DNA of 64,000 nt. Source: Mumia sp. ZJ1417. Its GTDB lineage: Bacteria > Actinomycetota > Actinomycetes > Propionibacteriales > Nocardioidaceae. Position numbers and translations under genes: made by a program. The stretch covers positions 930,001 to 994,000 of the forward strand of contig NZ_CP059901.1 in the NCBI RefSeq assembly GCF_014127285.1, written 5' to 3'. A model generated the notes under the pieces. That model saw only the letters and a list, made by a program, of their open reading frames with translations. It did no database searches and was not told where the DNA came from. Below are positions 45,773 through 54,276 of this stretch, piece by piece. How positions within the stretch are numbered: the stretch's first letter is position 1; every line of letters starts with the position of its first letter.

Positions 45773-46930
45773 TCAGCCTGTACGGCGCGCCGTGTGCGGG
45801 CTGCTCGAGCCGTCGGAGCGAGCCTCCTCGGCCGACAGCAGCGCCTCGACGAGGGGGTCGGCAGGCGCCGGCTCGAGCTCGGGAGCCTGCAGTGCACGGG
45901 CGCGCGTCTCCACCGGCGCAGGCGCGTCGAGCTCGGTGTCGGGGGCGTGCATCTCGGACATCCGCCGTGCGGTGACCAGGACCCGGGTCTCGAGCGAGCC
46001 GACCGCGCCGTTGTAGGCGCCGACGGCGGCGTCGAGGCTGCGACCGACCTTGCCGAAGTGCTTGCCGAGCGTGCCGAGGCGCTCGTACAGCTCACGGGCG
46101 AGCGTGTGGACCTCGCGGGCCTGGTCGGCGAGCTGCGCCTGGGTCCAGGCGTAGCCGACCGTCCGCAGCAGCGCGATCAGCGTGGTGGGGGTCGCGAGGA
46201 CGACGCGCTTCGCGGCGGCGTCCTCCAGCACCGACGGGTCGGCGTCGAGTGCGGCCGACAGGAACGCCTCGCCCGGCACGAAGAGCACCACGAACTCGGG
46301 CGCGGTGGGGAACTGGCGCCAGTAGGCCTTGGCAGCGAGCCCGTCGACATGCGTCCGGAGCTGGCGCGCATGTCGTCGCAGATGGGCGGCGTACTCGTCC
46401 TCGTCGTCGGCCTCGGTCGCATCGAGGAAGGCGTCGAGCGGGACCTTGGAGTCGACCACGACATGCTTGTCGCCGGCGAGGTGCACCACCATGTCGGGGC
46501 GTAGCGCGGCTCCGCTGTCACGGACCGTCGCCTGCAGGTCGAAGTCGACGCGGTCGACCATGCCGGCGAGCTCGGCGGCGCGCTGGAGGTGCATCTCGCC
46601 CCACCGGCCACGCACCTGTGGCTTGCGCAGCGCGGTGGACAGCGAGGCGGTCTCGCGCCGCAGCGACTCGCTGGTCGTACGGACCTGCTCGACCTGCTCG
46701 CGCAGCTGGCTCTGCCACGAGACACGCCCCTCCTCGATCTCGCGCAGGCGCGTGTCGAAGCGGTCGAGGCTCTCTTTGACCGGCCCGACGGCCCGCTCGG
46801 CGACGTGCGCCGAGAGCTGCGCGTGGTCGGTCGCGGTGTCGCCCTGGCGGCGCAGCAGGCCGCTGCCGAGGACCAGTCCGACGGCGAGTCCAGCGACCAG
46901 GGCGAGAAGCGCGACGAGGAGCAAGGTCAT
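45773..46930 (-). CDS. rmuC: DNA recombination protein RmuC
   Basis: 385 residues. One N-terminal membrane helix (LLLVALLALVAGLAVGLVLG), a coiled-coil region (about 35-105), then the RmuC nuclease-like core: KPQVRGRWGEMHLQRAAELAGM, KHVVVDSKVPLDAFLDA, and VVLATPTTLIALLRTVGYAW. The C-terminal tail is Pro/Glu rich. RmuC limits inversions at short inverted repeats in E. coli. The ATG overlaps the upstream MFS gene by 4 nt, an operon not expected from function. Confidence 0.92.
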   Translation of the reverse strand: MTLLLVALLALVAGLAVGLVLGSGLLRRQGDTATDHAQLSAHVAERAVGPVKESLDRFDTRLREIEEGRVSWQSQLREQVEQVRTTSESLRRETASLSTALRKPQVRGRWGEMHLQRAAELAGMVDRVDFDLQATVRDSGAALRPDMVVHLAGDKHVVVDSKVPLDAFLDATEADDEDEYAAHLRRHARQLRTHVDGLAAKAYWRQFPTAPEFVVLFVPGEAFLSAALDADPSVLEDAAAKRVVLATPTTLIALLRTVGYAWTQAQLADQAREVHTLARELYERLGTLGKHFGKVGRSLDAAVGAYNGAVGSLETRVLVTARRMSEMHAPDTELDAPAPVETRARALQAPELEPAPADPLVEALLSAEEARSDGSSSPHTARRTG

Positions 46931-48324
46931 GCGGTCAGGTTGTCAGCGGCGACTGACACTTCTCGGGAGTGCGCCCCGCGCGTCGCGGCGTGTCGGGCCA
47001 CCCACGCCGCCGCCGTCCCGGCCGCCGCGAAGAGCGCCCCGAGCACGACCCACCCGACCGTGCCGTGCTCGATCGCCGTCGCCGTCACGAGGACCGGCGA
47101 CACCATCGCCGCGACGGCGTACCCGGTCTGGGTCAGTCCCTGGTACGCGCCGGCACGCCGCGGGTCGGCGAGCTCGAACGCCATGCCCCACCCGCCGGCT
47201 TCACCGAGGATCTCGCCCAGCCCGTGGACCAGAGCAGCCACGACGAGGAGGCCGCACGCGGTCACGACGTCGCCGTAGCCCGCCAGCGCGTACGCCACGC
47301 ACGCCCCGGCGAGGAGCCACGACCCCCGCCGCACGGCGACCCCGGCCCGGCGGACGTCGTGCGTGCCTAGTGAGGCACGGACCTGCAGCGATGCGACCAC
47401 GACCGTGTTGAGGACGAGCAGCACCGAGACCATGGCGGTCGGTGCCTCCGTGGTCGCGATCCACAGCGGCACTCCGACGGTCTGCAGCCCGAAGTGCATC
47501 GCGACCACGGCGTTGGCGACCACGCTGGCCACGTATGTGCGGTCGCGCCACGGCGACGGGCTGCGGACGGGCGTGGTCTCGACAGGCTCGACCGGCGGGG
47601 TCTGGGCGGGCGTGGTCTCGACAGGCTCGACCGGCGGGGTCTGGGCGAGCGTGGTCTCGACGGGCTCGACCGGCGGGGTCTGGGCGGGCGTGGTCTCGAC
47701 GGGCTCGACCGGCGGGGTCTGGGCGAGCATCGCCTCCGCGAGCGCGGGCACGGCGCGCGGGAGCCGGACGACCGGGACCGCCGCCACGAGCAGGAGGATG
47801 CCCGCGGCGAGCATCGCGGCCCGGTACGCGGCTGAGGTGTCCACGACGAGCGCGGCCGCTGCGGTGACGGTGCCGAGTCCGATGCACACGTTGGTGACGA
47901 CGCGCATCCGCGCCCGGAGGGTGACCCTTTCGGGTCCGACGTACCAGCGCGCGATGATCGCCTGCTTCGCCGTCCCCTGCGCCGAACGTGTGCCGACCGC
48001 GACGCAGGCGACGAGGACGAAGTCGAGAGCGTCTGCGGCGAAGGTGTACGCGAGCATCGCCATGCCGTTCAGCGTCATCGCCCACGACTGCACGTGGTGG
48101 GCGCCGACCCGGTCCGACAACCAGCCCCCTCCGTACGAGGCGCCGACCCCGACGCCTCCGGCGATGCCGAGCCCGAGCCCGACGGTGGTGGCCTCCAGAC
48201 CGATCACGCGGGTGAAGTAGAGCGCGCTCACGGTGTAGAAGACGCCGCTCGACAGGGAGTGTGCCGCCGTGCTGAGAGTGAGAGCCCGGGCGACCCGGTC
48301 GCGCGGGAAGAATGTCTCGATCAC
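46927..48324 (-). CDS. MFS transporter with in-frame 13-residue repeats
   Basis: 465 residues, about twelve helices (SLSSGVFYTVSALYFTRVIG; VGLGLGIAGGVGVGASYGGGWLSDRVG carrying the loop 2-3 motif GxLaDRxG). The central cytoplasmic loop between helices 6 and 7 contains four tandem copies of AQTPPVEPVETTP encoded by a 39-bp DNA repeat (47571-47726), the same DNA motif that occurs between ilvA and greA. Substrate unknown. It is divergent from a DUF5937-HTH regulator, a typical exporter-repressor pair. GTG at 48324. Confidence 0.85.
   Translation of the reverse strand: MIETFFPRDRVARALTLSTAAHSLSSGVFYTVSALYFTRVIGLEATTVGLGLGIAGGVGVGASYGGGWLSDRVGAHHVQSWAMTLNGMAMLAYTFAADALDFVLVACVAVGTRSAQGTAKQAIIARWYVGPERVTLRARMRVVTNVCIGLGTVTAAAALVVDTSAAYRAAMLAAGILLLVAAVPVVRLPRAVPALAEAMLAQTPPVEPVETTPAQTPPVEPVETTLAQTPPVEPVETTPAQTPPVEPVETTPVRSPSPWRDRTYVASVVANAVVAMHFGLQTVGVPLWIATTEAPTAMVSVLLVLNTVVVASLQVRASLGTHDVRRAGVAVRRGSWLLAGACVAYALAGYGDVVTACGLLVVAALVHGLGEILGEAGGWGMAFELADPRRAGAYQGLTQTGYAVAAMVSPVLVTATAIEHGTVGWVVLGALFAAAGTAAAWVARHAATRGAHSREVSVAADNLTA
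47571..47726. repeat. 39-bp in-frame tandem repeat, four copies, inside MFS gene
   Basis: Units start at 47571, 47610, 47649 and 47688. Each contains gtggtctcgac(a/g)ggctcgacc followed by ggcggggtctgggcg; copies differ only at the a/g and at the last base. Thirty-nine bases keep the frame and encode a 13-residue Pro/Glu/Thr-rich loop. Confidence 0.9.
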
Positions 48325-48379
48325 GGATCAGTTCTCGCCGATCGCGCGGGGAGTGCGAAGAGATATAGCATATGACTTC

Positions 48380-49384
48380 ATGGTCGGCCTCCTCGAGTAC
48401 GAGCTGAACGGCAGGGATCTGGGCGATGTCCGCTTCGCGATCTCGCCGATCAATGAGCTGGCCCTGTCGCTGCGGACGTTCCGGGAACCGGGCCGCTTCC
48501 CTGTCCACCTTCCGTGGCTTCGCGAGACGCAGGACGCCCGTGACCGGCTCGACACGACGATGCTTCGCGCGCTCAGCAACGCCTCCTTGTCGACGCCGGA
48601 CTTTCTCAGCCCGCGGCCGGACAGTCCACTGACCCGCATCGACACCGAGCTGCAGGCGCTGGCGCGAGTCGAGGAAGGGCGCCTGGGCGCCGACCTCCGC
48701 GCGGTCCATCCGGAGGGCCTTCCGTACCCGTTGCGGGGGTCCCTCGAGGCGGCCCGCCGCCGCATGCTGCGTGCGCTGCAGGCGTACTGGGACTCCTGCT
48801 TCGCCCCGTGGTGGCCACGGATGCGTGGCGTCCTGCAGGCCGACATCGTGCACCGTGGTCGTGTCGCGGCCACGGAGGGCGTCGGCGCGATGCTCGGAGG
48901 GATCAGCGACCGCGTCTCCCTCGACGGCGACGTCGTACGGGTGCGGCTGAACTCGCCCCTGCGCACCCGGCGCCCGACGGGTGGTGAGGGACTGACCCTC
49001 GTCCCGAGCCTTTTCACCCGCGGCGCGAGTGTGCCGATCGGGAAGGACGAGCCGCCGATGATCATGTACGGGGTGCGTGGTGCGGGGACACTTTGGCAGG
49101 CGGAGGCGCGGCGTTCGTCAAGGGTGCTCGCCGACCTGCTCGGGGCGACACGCGCGGGCCTCCTCACGGCGCTCGCGTCGCCGGCCTCGTCGACGGAGCT
49201 GGCCGGGCGGCTCGGGGTGACCACGCCTGCGGTCAACCAGCACCTGCGGGCAATGCGCGGCGCCGGGCTGCTCACGAGCGCGCGGCACGGGAGGTCGGTG
49301 CTCTACCTGCGCTCGGAGCTCGGGGATGCGCTCGTCGCTGGGGGAGGACGGATGTCGGTCCCGAGTGGTACGAACGAGGGATGA
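48380..49384 (+). CDS. DUF5937 / ArsR-type HTH regulator
   Basis: 334 residues. The first about 240 match the DUF5937 pattern (LEYELNGRDLGDVRFAISPINELALSLR; YWDSCFAPWWPRMRGVLQADI; LTLVPSLFTRGASV) and the C-terminal about 80 hold an ArsR-like winged helix (SRVLADLLGATRAGLLTALAS...STELAGRLGVTTPAVNQHLRAMRGAGLLTSARHGRSVLYL). The ATG at 48380 has no ribosome site, but TATAGC at 48364-48369 lies about one promoter-length upstream, so the mRNA may be leaderless. Divergent from the MFS transporter, which it probably represses. Confidence 0.82.
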   Translation: MVGLLEYELNGRDLGDVRFAISPINELALSLRTFREPGRFPVHLPWLRETQDARDRLDTTMLRALSNASLSTPDFLSPRPDSPLTRIDTELQALARVEEGRLGADLRAVHPEGLPYPLRGSLEAARRRMLRALQAYWDSCFAPWWPRMRGVLQADIVHRGRVAATEGVGAMLGGISDRVSLDGDVVRVRLNSPLRTRRPTGGEGLTLVPSLFTRGASVPIGKDEPPMIMYGVRGAGTLWQAEARRSSRVLADLLGATRAGLLTALASPASSTELAGRLGVTTPAVNQHLRAMRGAGLLTSARHGRSVLYLRSELGDALVAGGGRMSVPSGTNEG

Positions 49385-49998
49385 CCGAACTGCCGAGGCC
49401 CAGCTCACTGCCGCTCCCGATCCAGACCGAGCGACTCGTGCTGCGCCCGTATGGCCACCGCGACGCGCCGCGGGTGCTCGACATCCACCGCAGGCTCGAC
49501 GTGATCCGATGGCTCGGCGACCCCCCGTACACGCCGATGGCCTCACTCGTGGAGGCCGCAGCATGGATCGACGACCTCAACCGCCTGCATGAGGCCGACC
49601 CTCGCTGCGTCGGTCTCGCGGCAGAGGTGCGCGAGAGCGGCGTCGTCGCGGGCACGGTGATGATCGCGCCGTGTCCCCACAGTGAGCCGCTCGACCTGCA
49701 GGTCGGCTGGCATCTCCATCCGGACTCGACCGGTCGCGGCTACGCCACGGAGGGTGCTCGCGGATTGCTCGACGCGGCGTACGCGCACCTCGACGGCACC
49801 GCACCGGACCGGCCACTGCTCGATCTGGTGTGGTGCGGCATGTTCCCGGACAACAAAGGGTCGGCCGCGATCGCGAGGCGGCTCGGCCTCGAGGATCTCG
49901 GCGTGCGTGACGACCCCTGGTACGACGGTGACAGCCAGCTCTTCCAGACGACCCGCGACCACTGGACGGGAGCCCGTCGGGAGCGCCCCGTACGCTAG
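49381..49998 (+). CDS. GNAT N-acetyltransferase
   Basis: 205 residues of the RimJ/RimL-like group: IQTERLVLRPYGHRDAPRVLDI at the start, DLQVGWHLHPDSTGRGYATEGARGLLDAAY with the acetyl-CoA loop (RGYATEG) at about residues 118-124, and NKGSAAIARRLGLEDLG near the end. The acceptor is unknown. Its ATG overlaps the regulator stop (ATGA). ychF starts 6 nt after its stop. Confidence 0.85.
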   Translation: MTELPRPSSLPLPIQTERLVLRPYGHRDAPRVLDIHRRLDVIRWLGDPPYTPMASLVEAAAWIDDLNRLHEADPRCVGLAAEVRESGVVAGTVMIAPCPHSEPLDLQVGWHLHPDSTGRGYATEGARGLLDAAYAHLDGTAPDRPLLDLVWCGMFPDNKGSAAIARRLGLEDLGVRDDPWYDGDSQLFQTTRDHWTGARRERPVR

Positions 49999-50004
49999 TT
50001 CCTC

Positions 50005-51081
50005 GTGGCACTCAGCATCGGCATCGTCGGACTCCCCAACGCGGGCAAGTCGACCCTCTTCAACGCTCTGACCAAGAACGACGTCCTCGCGGCGAACTAC
50101 CCGTTCGCGACGATCGAGCCCAACGTCGGCGTGGTCGGTGTTCCCGACCCGCGGCTCGACGAGCTGGCGAAGATCTTCGGCTCGGAGAAGATCATCCCCG
50201 CGACCGTGCAGTTCGTCGACATCGCCGGCATTGTCCGCGGTGCGTCGGAGGGTGAGGGTCTCGGCAACAAGTTCCTCAGCCACATCCGCGAGTCCGACGC
50301 CATCTGCCAGGTGACGCGTGTGTTCCGTGACCCCGACGTCACTCACGTCGACGGCAAGGTCTCGCCGAGCGACGACATCGAGACGATCCGCACCGAGCTG
50401 ATCCTCGCCGACCTCCAGACCCTCGAGAACGCCCTCCCGCGTATGGAGAAGGACGCGAAGAAGGACAAGGAGCTCGTGCCGGTCGTGGAGGCCGTCAGGG
50501 AGGCCCGTACCCATCTCGAGGCGGGCACGGGCGTGTTCGCCGCGGGGCTCGACGCGGCGCCGCTGCGCGACCTGCACCTGCTCTCGGCCAAGCCGCAGCT
50601 GTTCGTCTTCAACTGCGATTCTGACGAGCTCGCCGACGAGGAGCTCAAGCAGCGGATGCGCGACATCGTCGCTCCCGCCGAGGCCGTCTTCCTCGACGCG
50701 AAGTTCGAGGCCGAGCTGGTCGAGCTCGGTGACGACGACGAGGCCCGCGAGATGCTCGCCGAGATGGGCATCGACGAGCCCGGGCTCGACGTGCTTGCGC
50801 GGGTCGGGTTCGAGACGCTCGGCCTGCAGACGTACCTCACCGCCGGGCCCAAGGAGGCTCGCGCTTGGACCATCAAGAAGGGTGCCACCGCCCCCGAGGC
50901 GGCCGGCGTCATCCACACCGACTTCCAGCGCGGATTCATCAAGGCCGAGATCGTGTCGTACGACGATCTCGTCGCCGCCGGCTCGATGAGTGCGGCGAAG
51001 TCGGCGGGCAAGGTCCGTATGGAGGGCAAGGACTACGTGATGGCCGACGGCGACGTGGTGGAGTTTCGTTTCAATGTGTAG
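50005..51081 (+). CDS. ychF: YchF/Obg-family ATPase
   Basis: 358 residues; a ribosome-associated P-loop protein that prefers ATP. The P-loop is [14 protein letters not shown] (about residues 8-21), the switch region [14 protein letters not shown], and G3 [21 protein letters not shown]. The G4 position reads FNCDSDE instead of NKxD, which is the family reason for ATP use. A central coiled coil and C-terminal TGS domain ([41 protein letters not shown]) complete it. Mycobacterial equivalent is Rv1112, in the same place after ispH. Confidence 0.95.
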   Translation: MALSIGIVGLPNAGKSTLFNALTKNDVLAANYPFATIEPNVGVVGVPDPRLDELAKIFGSEKIIPATVQFVDIAGIVRGASEGEGLGNKFLSHIRESDAICQVTRVFRDPDVTHVDGKVSPSDDIETIRTELILADLQTLENALPRMEKDAKKDKELVPVVEAVREARTHLEAGTGVFAAGLDAAPLRDLHLLSAKPQLFVFNCDSDELADEELKQRMRDIVAPAEAVFLDAKFEAELVELGDDDEAREMLAEMGIDEPGLDVLARVGFETLGLQTYLTAGPKEARAWTIKKGATAPEAAGVIHTDFQRGFIKAEIVSYDDLVAAGSMSAAKSAGKVRMEGKDYVMADGDVVEFRFNV

Positions 51082-52096
51082 GCGAGTTCCGGTCCAACGT
51101 CTGGTCCCTGCCCGTAGCTCCGGCTCTGACAATGCCTCGATAGATGTCGAACGAACCCTTGGGGATGTAGTCGTCATCGAGCAGGCCAAGGGTGCCGACC
51201 GCTTGACCGCCTGACGTGTCCGCGTCGCGGAGCCCAAAATACTCGCACACCGTGATGTTGAGTTCTTCTGCCACGTGCTCGAGCGTCGCCACCATCTGAG
51301 TGATCGACCGGGCTTGCGCAGCTGCAGTTCGGCCGTTTCCGCTCGGTGAGCCGAACTCCGCGATGTGGATGGGTTTCCGGTGGGGAATCTTCGCTGCTGC
51401 GAGGCTGTGCAGGCGAAGGTGTCGTACCGCATTCTCAGTGAGAGCTGGAACGGCTTCTGGCGGGATGGGCGAGAAGGCATCAGGGTAGAGACCGAGGCCG
51501 ACGTAGTCGACGTAGTCGGCGAACTGTTCTGCAGGCACGTTCGCAAGCATCTGCCAGAACTCGTCGTCGCCGCCCAGCCAATCGGCCGGCTCAGCGACCG
51601 AGAAACCGACCTGTACGTGTGCGGGTGCCGCCCGCTTTGCGTGGGGGAGTCCTTGTACGAGGGCTTCCATGACTCCCGGCGAGCTCCCATCGATCAATGG
51701 GATGGGGAAGTTCGGTTCCAAGGTCACTTGGAGGTACCGGACAATGTGTCCGTAACGCTGCAGAACGGCATCGAGAAACGCGAGCCATCCGGATATGTCC
51801 TCAGTCGAGGGGAGATAGCTGACCACAAGATCCAGCTCACGTCGGCTCTGGAGATACCACTGGTCAGGCATGGTGAGGCCAGCGAGTTCATCTCCGGCAC
51901 CGAGTGAACGGACGATTTCTGGGTCTGGATCGGCACCTAGGAAGTGGATGTACTCGCGGATCACGTGCGGGGATCCGCCTGTGAGGTCGTCGACGGCCGA
52001 GGCGATTCTTTCGGGGCGATCCGGCTTTGCGCTGGTTGTGCCCGCGCGGCCGGCGACATAGATGCCGTACTGCATGAGGGCTTGTCTCCAATCCAT
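51071..52096 (-). CDS. TIM-barrel glycoside-hydrolase-like protein
   Basis: 341 residues, cytosolic (no signal). The pattern of alternating strands and helices, with LQVTLEPNFPIPL (candidate acid/base Glu, about 122) and KPIHIAEFGSPSGNGRT (candidate nucleophile Glu, about 250) at the ends of strands, resembles clan-A glycosidases. I recognise no exact family or substrate. ATG at 52096 follows tggagaa. It overlaps the PadR gene by 136 nt in another frame, and its 3' end overlaps ychF by 11 nt. Codon use is less GC-biased than the neighbours, which suggests acquisition. Confidence 0.6.
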   Translation of the reverse strand: MDWRQALMQYGIYVAGRAGTTSAKPDRPERIASAVDDLTGGSPHVIREYIHFLGADPDPEIVRSLGAGDELAGLTMPDQWYLQSRRELDLVVSYLPSTEDISGWLAFLDAVLQRYGHIVRYLQVTLEPNFPIPLIDGSSPGVMEALVQGLPHAKRAAPAHVQVGFSVAEPADWLGGDDEFWQMLANVPAEQFADYVDYVGLGLYPDAFSPIPPEAVPALTENAVRHLRLHSLAAAKIPHRKPIHIAEFGSPSGNGRTAAAQARSITQMVATLEHVAEELNITVCEYFGLRDADTSGGQAVGTLGLLDDDYIPKGSFDIYRGIVRAGATGRDQTLDRNSPTH

Positions 52097-52656
52097 TCGA
52101 TTTCTCCAGATTCAATTCGGTCGCGGAGCTGTTCAAGCCAGCTCGCTTCCGAGGCGAGCATGCGCAGCCAGTATTCGACCTCGATCATTTTGATCTCGGC
52201 GAGATCGGTGGGGCTGTCACTGAGATCGGCGATCTCCTGCCGGATCCGACGGGTTCTCTCATCGAGGGCGTCCTCAGCTCGCTCCTTGCCGAGGAGGCCG
52301 ATGTAGGCGAGCGCGGTGACAAAGTCGGCATCCATGGCGGGCGCGGTGCGGATGGTTTCCTCGACTCGGTGCCGCATGTGTGTGAAGCCAGCCTCGGTGA
52401 GGTCATAGATCGTCCGCGGCGGCCGGTTTCCCACACGTTCAGGCGAGCGTGGCGTGACGAGGTCAGCGTCGGCCAGCGACTTGGCGAGAGTGGTGATGCT
52501 GCTTCGGGAGGCGTGGAGATGTCGGTAACGGTCGTTGAGGCGCGAAGTAAGCCCATACGGGTGGTCCGCCTGCTCGAGGAGGAGCCCCAGGGCGGGTAGC
52601 GACAACTTGCTGTGGAGGGCGTTCGTCGGCACACGAGGAACGATAGACGTATACAT
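51961..52656 (-). CDS. PadR-family transcriptional regulator
   Basis: 231 residues. Winged helix at residues about 15-85 (LSLPALGLLLEQADHPYGLTSRLND; SSITTLAKSLADADLVTP; RTIYDLTEAGFTHM) and the PadR C-terminal helical dimer domain to about residue 190 (EYWLRMLASEASWLEQLRDRIES). The last about 45 residues lie over the glycosidase-like gene and have the composition of an out-of-frame read. ATG at 52656 sits inside a near-palindrome (52643-52660), so it may be leaderless and autorepressed; GTG at 52632 is an alternative start. It probably controls the downstream glycosidase-like gene. Confidence 0.75.
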   Translation of the reverse strand: MYTSIVPRVPTNALHSKLSLPALGLLLEQADHPYGLTSRLNDRYRHLHASRSSITTLAKSLADADLVTPRSPERVGNRPPRTIYDLTEAGFTHMRHRVEETIRTAPAMDADFVTALAYIGLLGKERAEDALDERTRRIRQEIADLSDSPTDLAEIKMIEVEYWLRMLASEASWLEQLRDRIESGEIEWIGDKPSCSTASMSPAARAQPAQSRIAPKESPRPSTTSQADPRT

Positions 52657-52669
52657 CTATTGCCGGCAA
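52643..52669. promoter_or_regulatory. Candidate PadR operator overlapping its own start
   Basis: ATAGACGTATACATCTAT (52643-52660) is an 18-bp palindrome with one mismatched pair and contains the GTATAC core; TTGCCGGCAA (52660-52669) is a perfect 10-bp palindrome beside it. PadR operators commonly have an ATGTATAC-like core, so autoregulation is likely. Confidence 0.5.
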
Positions 52670-53296
52670 ACGGGGGCTGTTGCACGGAGAGGTGACAGCC
52701 GAGTGGCCTAACCAGTGAGTTGGGCTGGAGGGGTTTCCGCCGTGACGAAGCCGTACCCGAAGGAGCTCCGCGGGCGACCTGGCCCGCGTGGCCAGCGACG
52801 TCAGCGGATGCGTGGTCAATGCCGACCGCGCGAGGATCCCAATTCAGGAGCCGAGAACGTGTGCGCGCCCTGAGCCGTCACGACATGGTCCGCCTCGAGA
52901 CCATCATGACCACGCCTGCCATCCAGGCTGCGCGGCTCATCACTGTCATCTCATCGTGCAGGATGGGCGGGTGGAAAGGATGTCGCGCGCCCGTCCACTG
53001 CCATCACGCTCGCGGCGAGGCCCATGTCTTGTTGCGGACCTGTTGCCATCCGCTCCGGTTCGGGGCCGGAGCGGAGTGATCGAGAGTGGTTTGTGGCCTG
53101 TGTCGATCATTGTTCGCACCCACCTCAGCGACCCGGGCAGCTGGTCCGCACGTGGTTTCCGCAAGAAGTCCGCGACACACCGTCGTTTGCCGTCAACGGT
53201 CCAAAGCTCCGCTTCAACGTCTGACCGGATGCGGCAGCGAAAGTCGGGTGGGATGCCGACCCTCCGGGCGAGGATCGTGGTCGAAAGGAGGACCAC
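52657..53296. other. 640-bp stretch without an intact gene
   Basis: No frame here looks like a working protein. The only recognisable piece is a short IS-like remnant at about 52741-52870. The 3' end holds the promoter of the AraC gene, with a strong aaaggagga site at 53285-53293. The region reads as decayed or acquired DNA between the PadR and AraC regulators. Confidence 0.55.
52741..52872 (+). pseudogene. Possible remnant of IS3-type transposase orfA start
   Basis: The frame from GTG 52741 reads VTKPYPKELR, very like the usual beginning of IS3-family OrfA proteins (M-[TP]-K-P-Y-P-K-E-F-R). After ten residues similarity is lost; the next frame reads DLARVASDVSG, which could be a frameshifted continuation. 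No helix-turn-helix or terminal inverted repeats were found. Tentative. Confidence 0.3.
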
Positions 53297-54163
53297 ATGA
53301 TCGGCACTCTCAACTCCCTGGTCGACCTGGTTGAACTCGATGTCGGCGAGCCCCTCGACGTCGACGCCTTCGCTCGCAAGCACGCCACCACGGAGTATCA
53401 CCTTCGGCGAATGTTCTCGGCGCTGGCGCAGATGCCCCTGTCGGAGTATGCGCGCCGCCGGCGGATGACGCGTGCGGCGGCCGACCTCGTCTCCGGTGCG
53501 CCCAGCCTGCTGGACGTCGCCGTGGCGTACGGCTATGGCTCGGCCGAGGCGTTTGGGCGTGCCTTTCGCGCGGTGCACGGGATCAGTCCCGCGGACGCGC
53601 GTGAACGTGGTGGTCCGCTCAGCACCCAGCCCATGCTCAGATTCCGTCTGAGCGTAGAAGGGAGCGTCCCCATGGACGTCACCATCACCACTCGCCCTGC
53701 CTTCGCGCTCGCCGGACACGCGGCGCAGGTCCCGCTCCTCCACCAGGGTGTCAACCCGCACATCCAGGAGCACATCGCGGCTCTCGCGCCGGAGGAGCAC
53801 GCGCGACTCAAGGCGCTCTCCAACACCGAGCCGCCTGGCATCTTGGCCGTCACGGAAGGCGTCGATCCGGAGGCGCCTGAAGGATCACCCCTCACGTACC
53901 TGCACGGAGTGGCGGTCACCGACACGACGCCAGTGCCAGAAGATCTCGACGTGATCGCGCTCGAGGCGGGGACGTGGGCTGTGTTCTCTTCGCAGGGGCC
54001 CTTCCCGGAGACGTTGCAGCAGCTGTGGGCGGCGACGGCGACGGACTGGTTCCCTTCGAACCCGTGGCGATTGCGTCCCGGTCCCTCGATCCTGCGCTAT
54101 CTCGAGTTCACGGGCACCCACGCCGCATGCGAGCTCTGGCTGCCCGTCGAGCGCGCGCGCTGA
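53297..54163 (+). CDS. AraC-family regulator with GyrI-like effector domain
   Basis: 288 residues. N-terminal AraC DNA-binding domain (about residues 5-100: LDVDAFARKHATTEYHLRRMFSAL and LLDVAVAYGYGSAEAFGRAFRAVHGISPADAR) followed by a GyrI/BmrR-like effector-binding domain (about 125-288, DVTITTRPAFALAGHAAQVP; GTWAVFSSQGPFPETLQQLWAATATDWFPSN). The layout is that of Rob/SoxS-like multidrug or small-molecule sensors. ATG at 53297 follows aaaggagga. No target operon is evident beside it. Confidence 0.88.
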   Translation: MIGTLNSLVDLVELDVGEPLDVDAFARKHATTEYHLRRMFSALAQMPLSEYARRRRMTRAAADLVSGAPSLLDVAVAYGYGSAEAFGRAFRAVHGISPADARERGGPLSTQPMLRFRLSVEGSVPMDVTITTRPAFALAGHAAQVPLLHQGVNPHIQEHIAALAPEEHARLKALSNTEPPGILAVTEGVDPEAPEGSPLTYLHGVAVTDTTPVPEDLDVIALEAGTWAVFSSQGPFPETLQQLWAATATDWFPSNPWRLRPGPSILRYLEFTGTHAACELWLPVERAR

Positions 54164-54276
54164 GGGCGTCCACGTGATCTGGCCTGCCGCCTGACGGGTT
54201 GCGACAAAACCCGGACATAACGCCCACTCGTCTGCATGCGCTCAGGGGACGTTGTGTGCAAACGGGGGAGTCTGGG

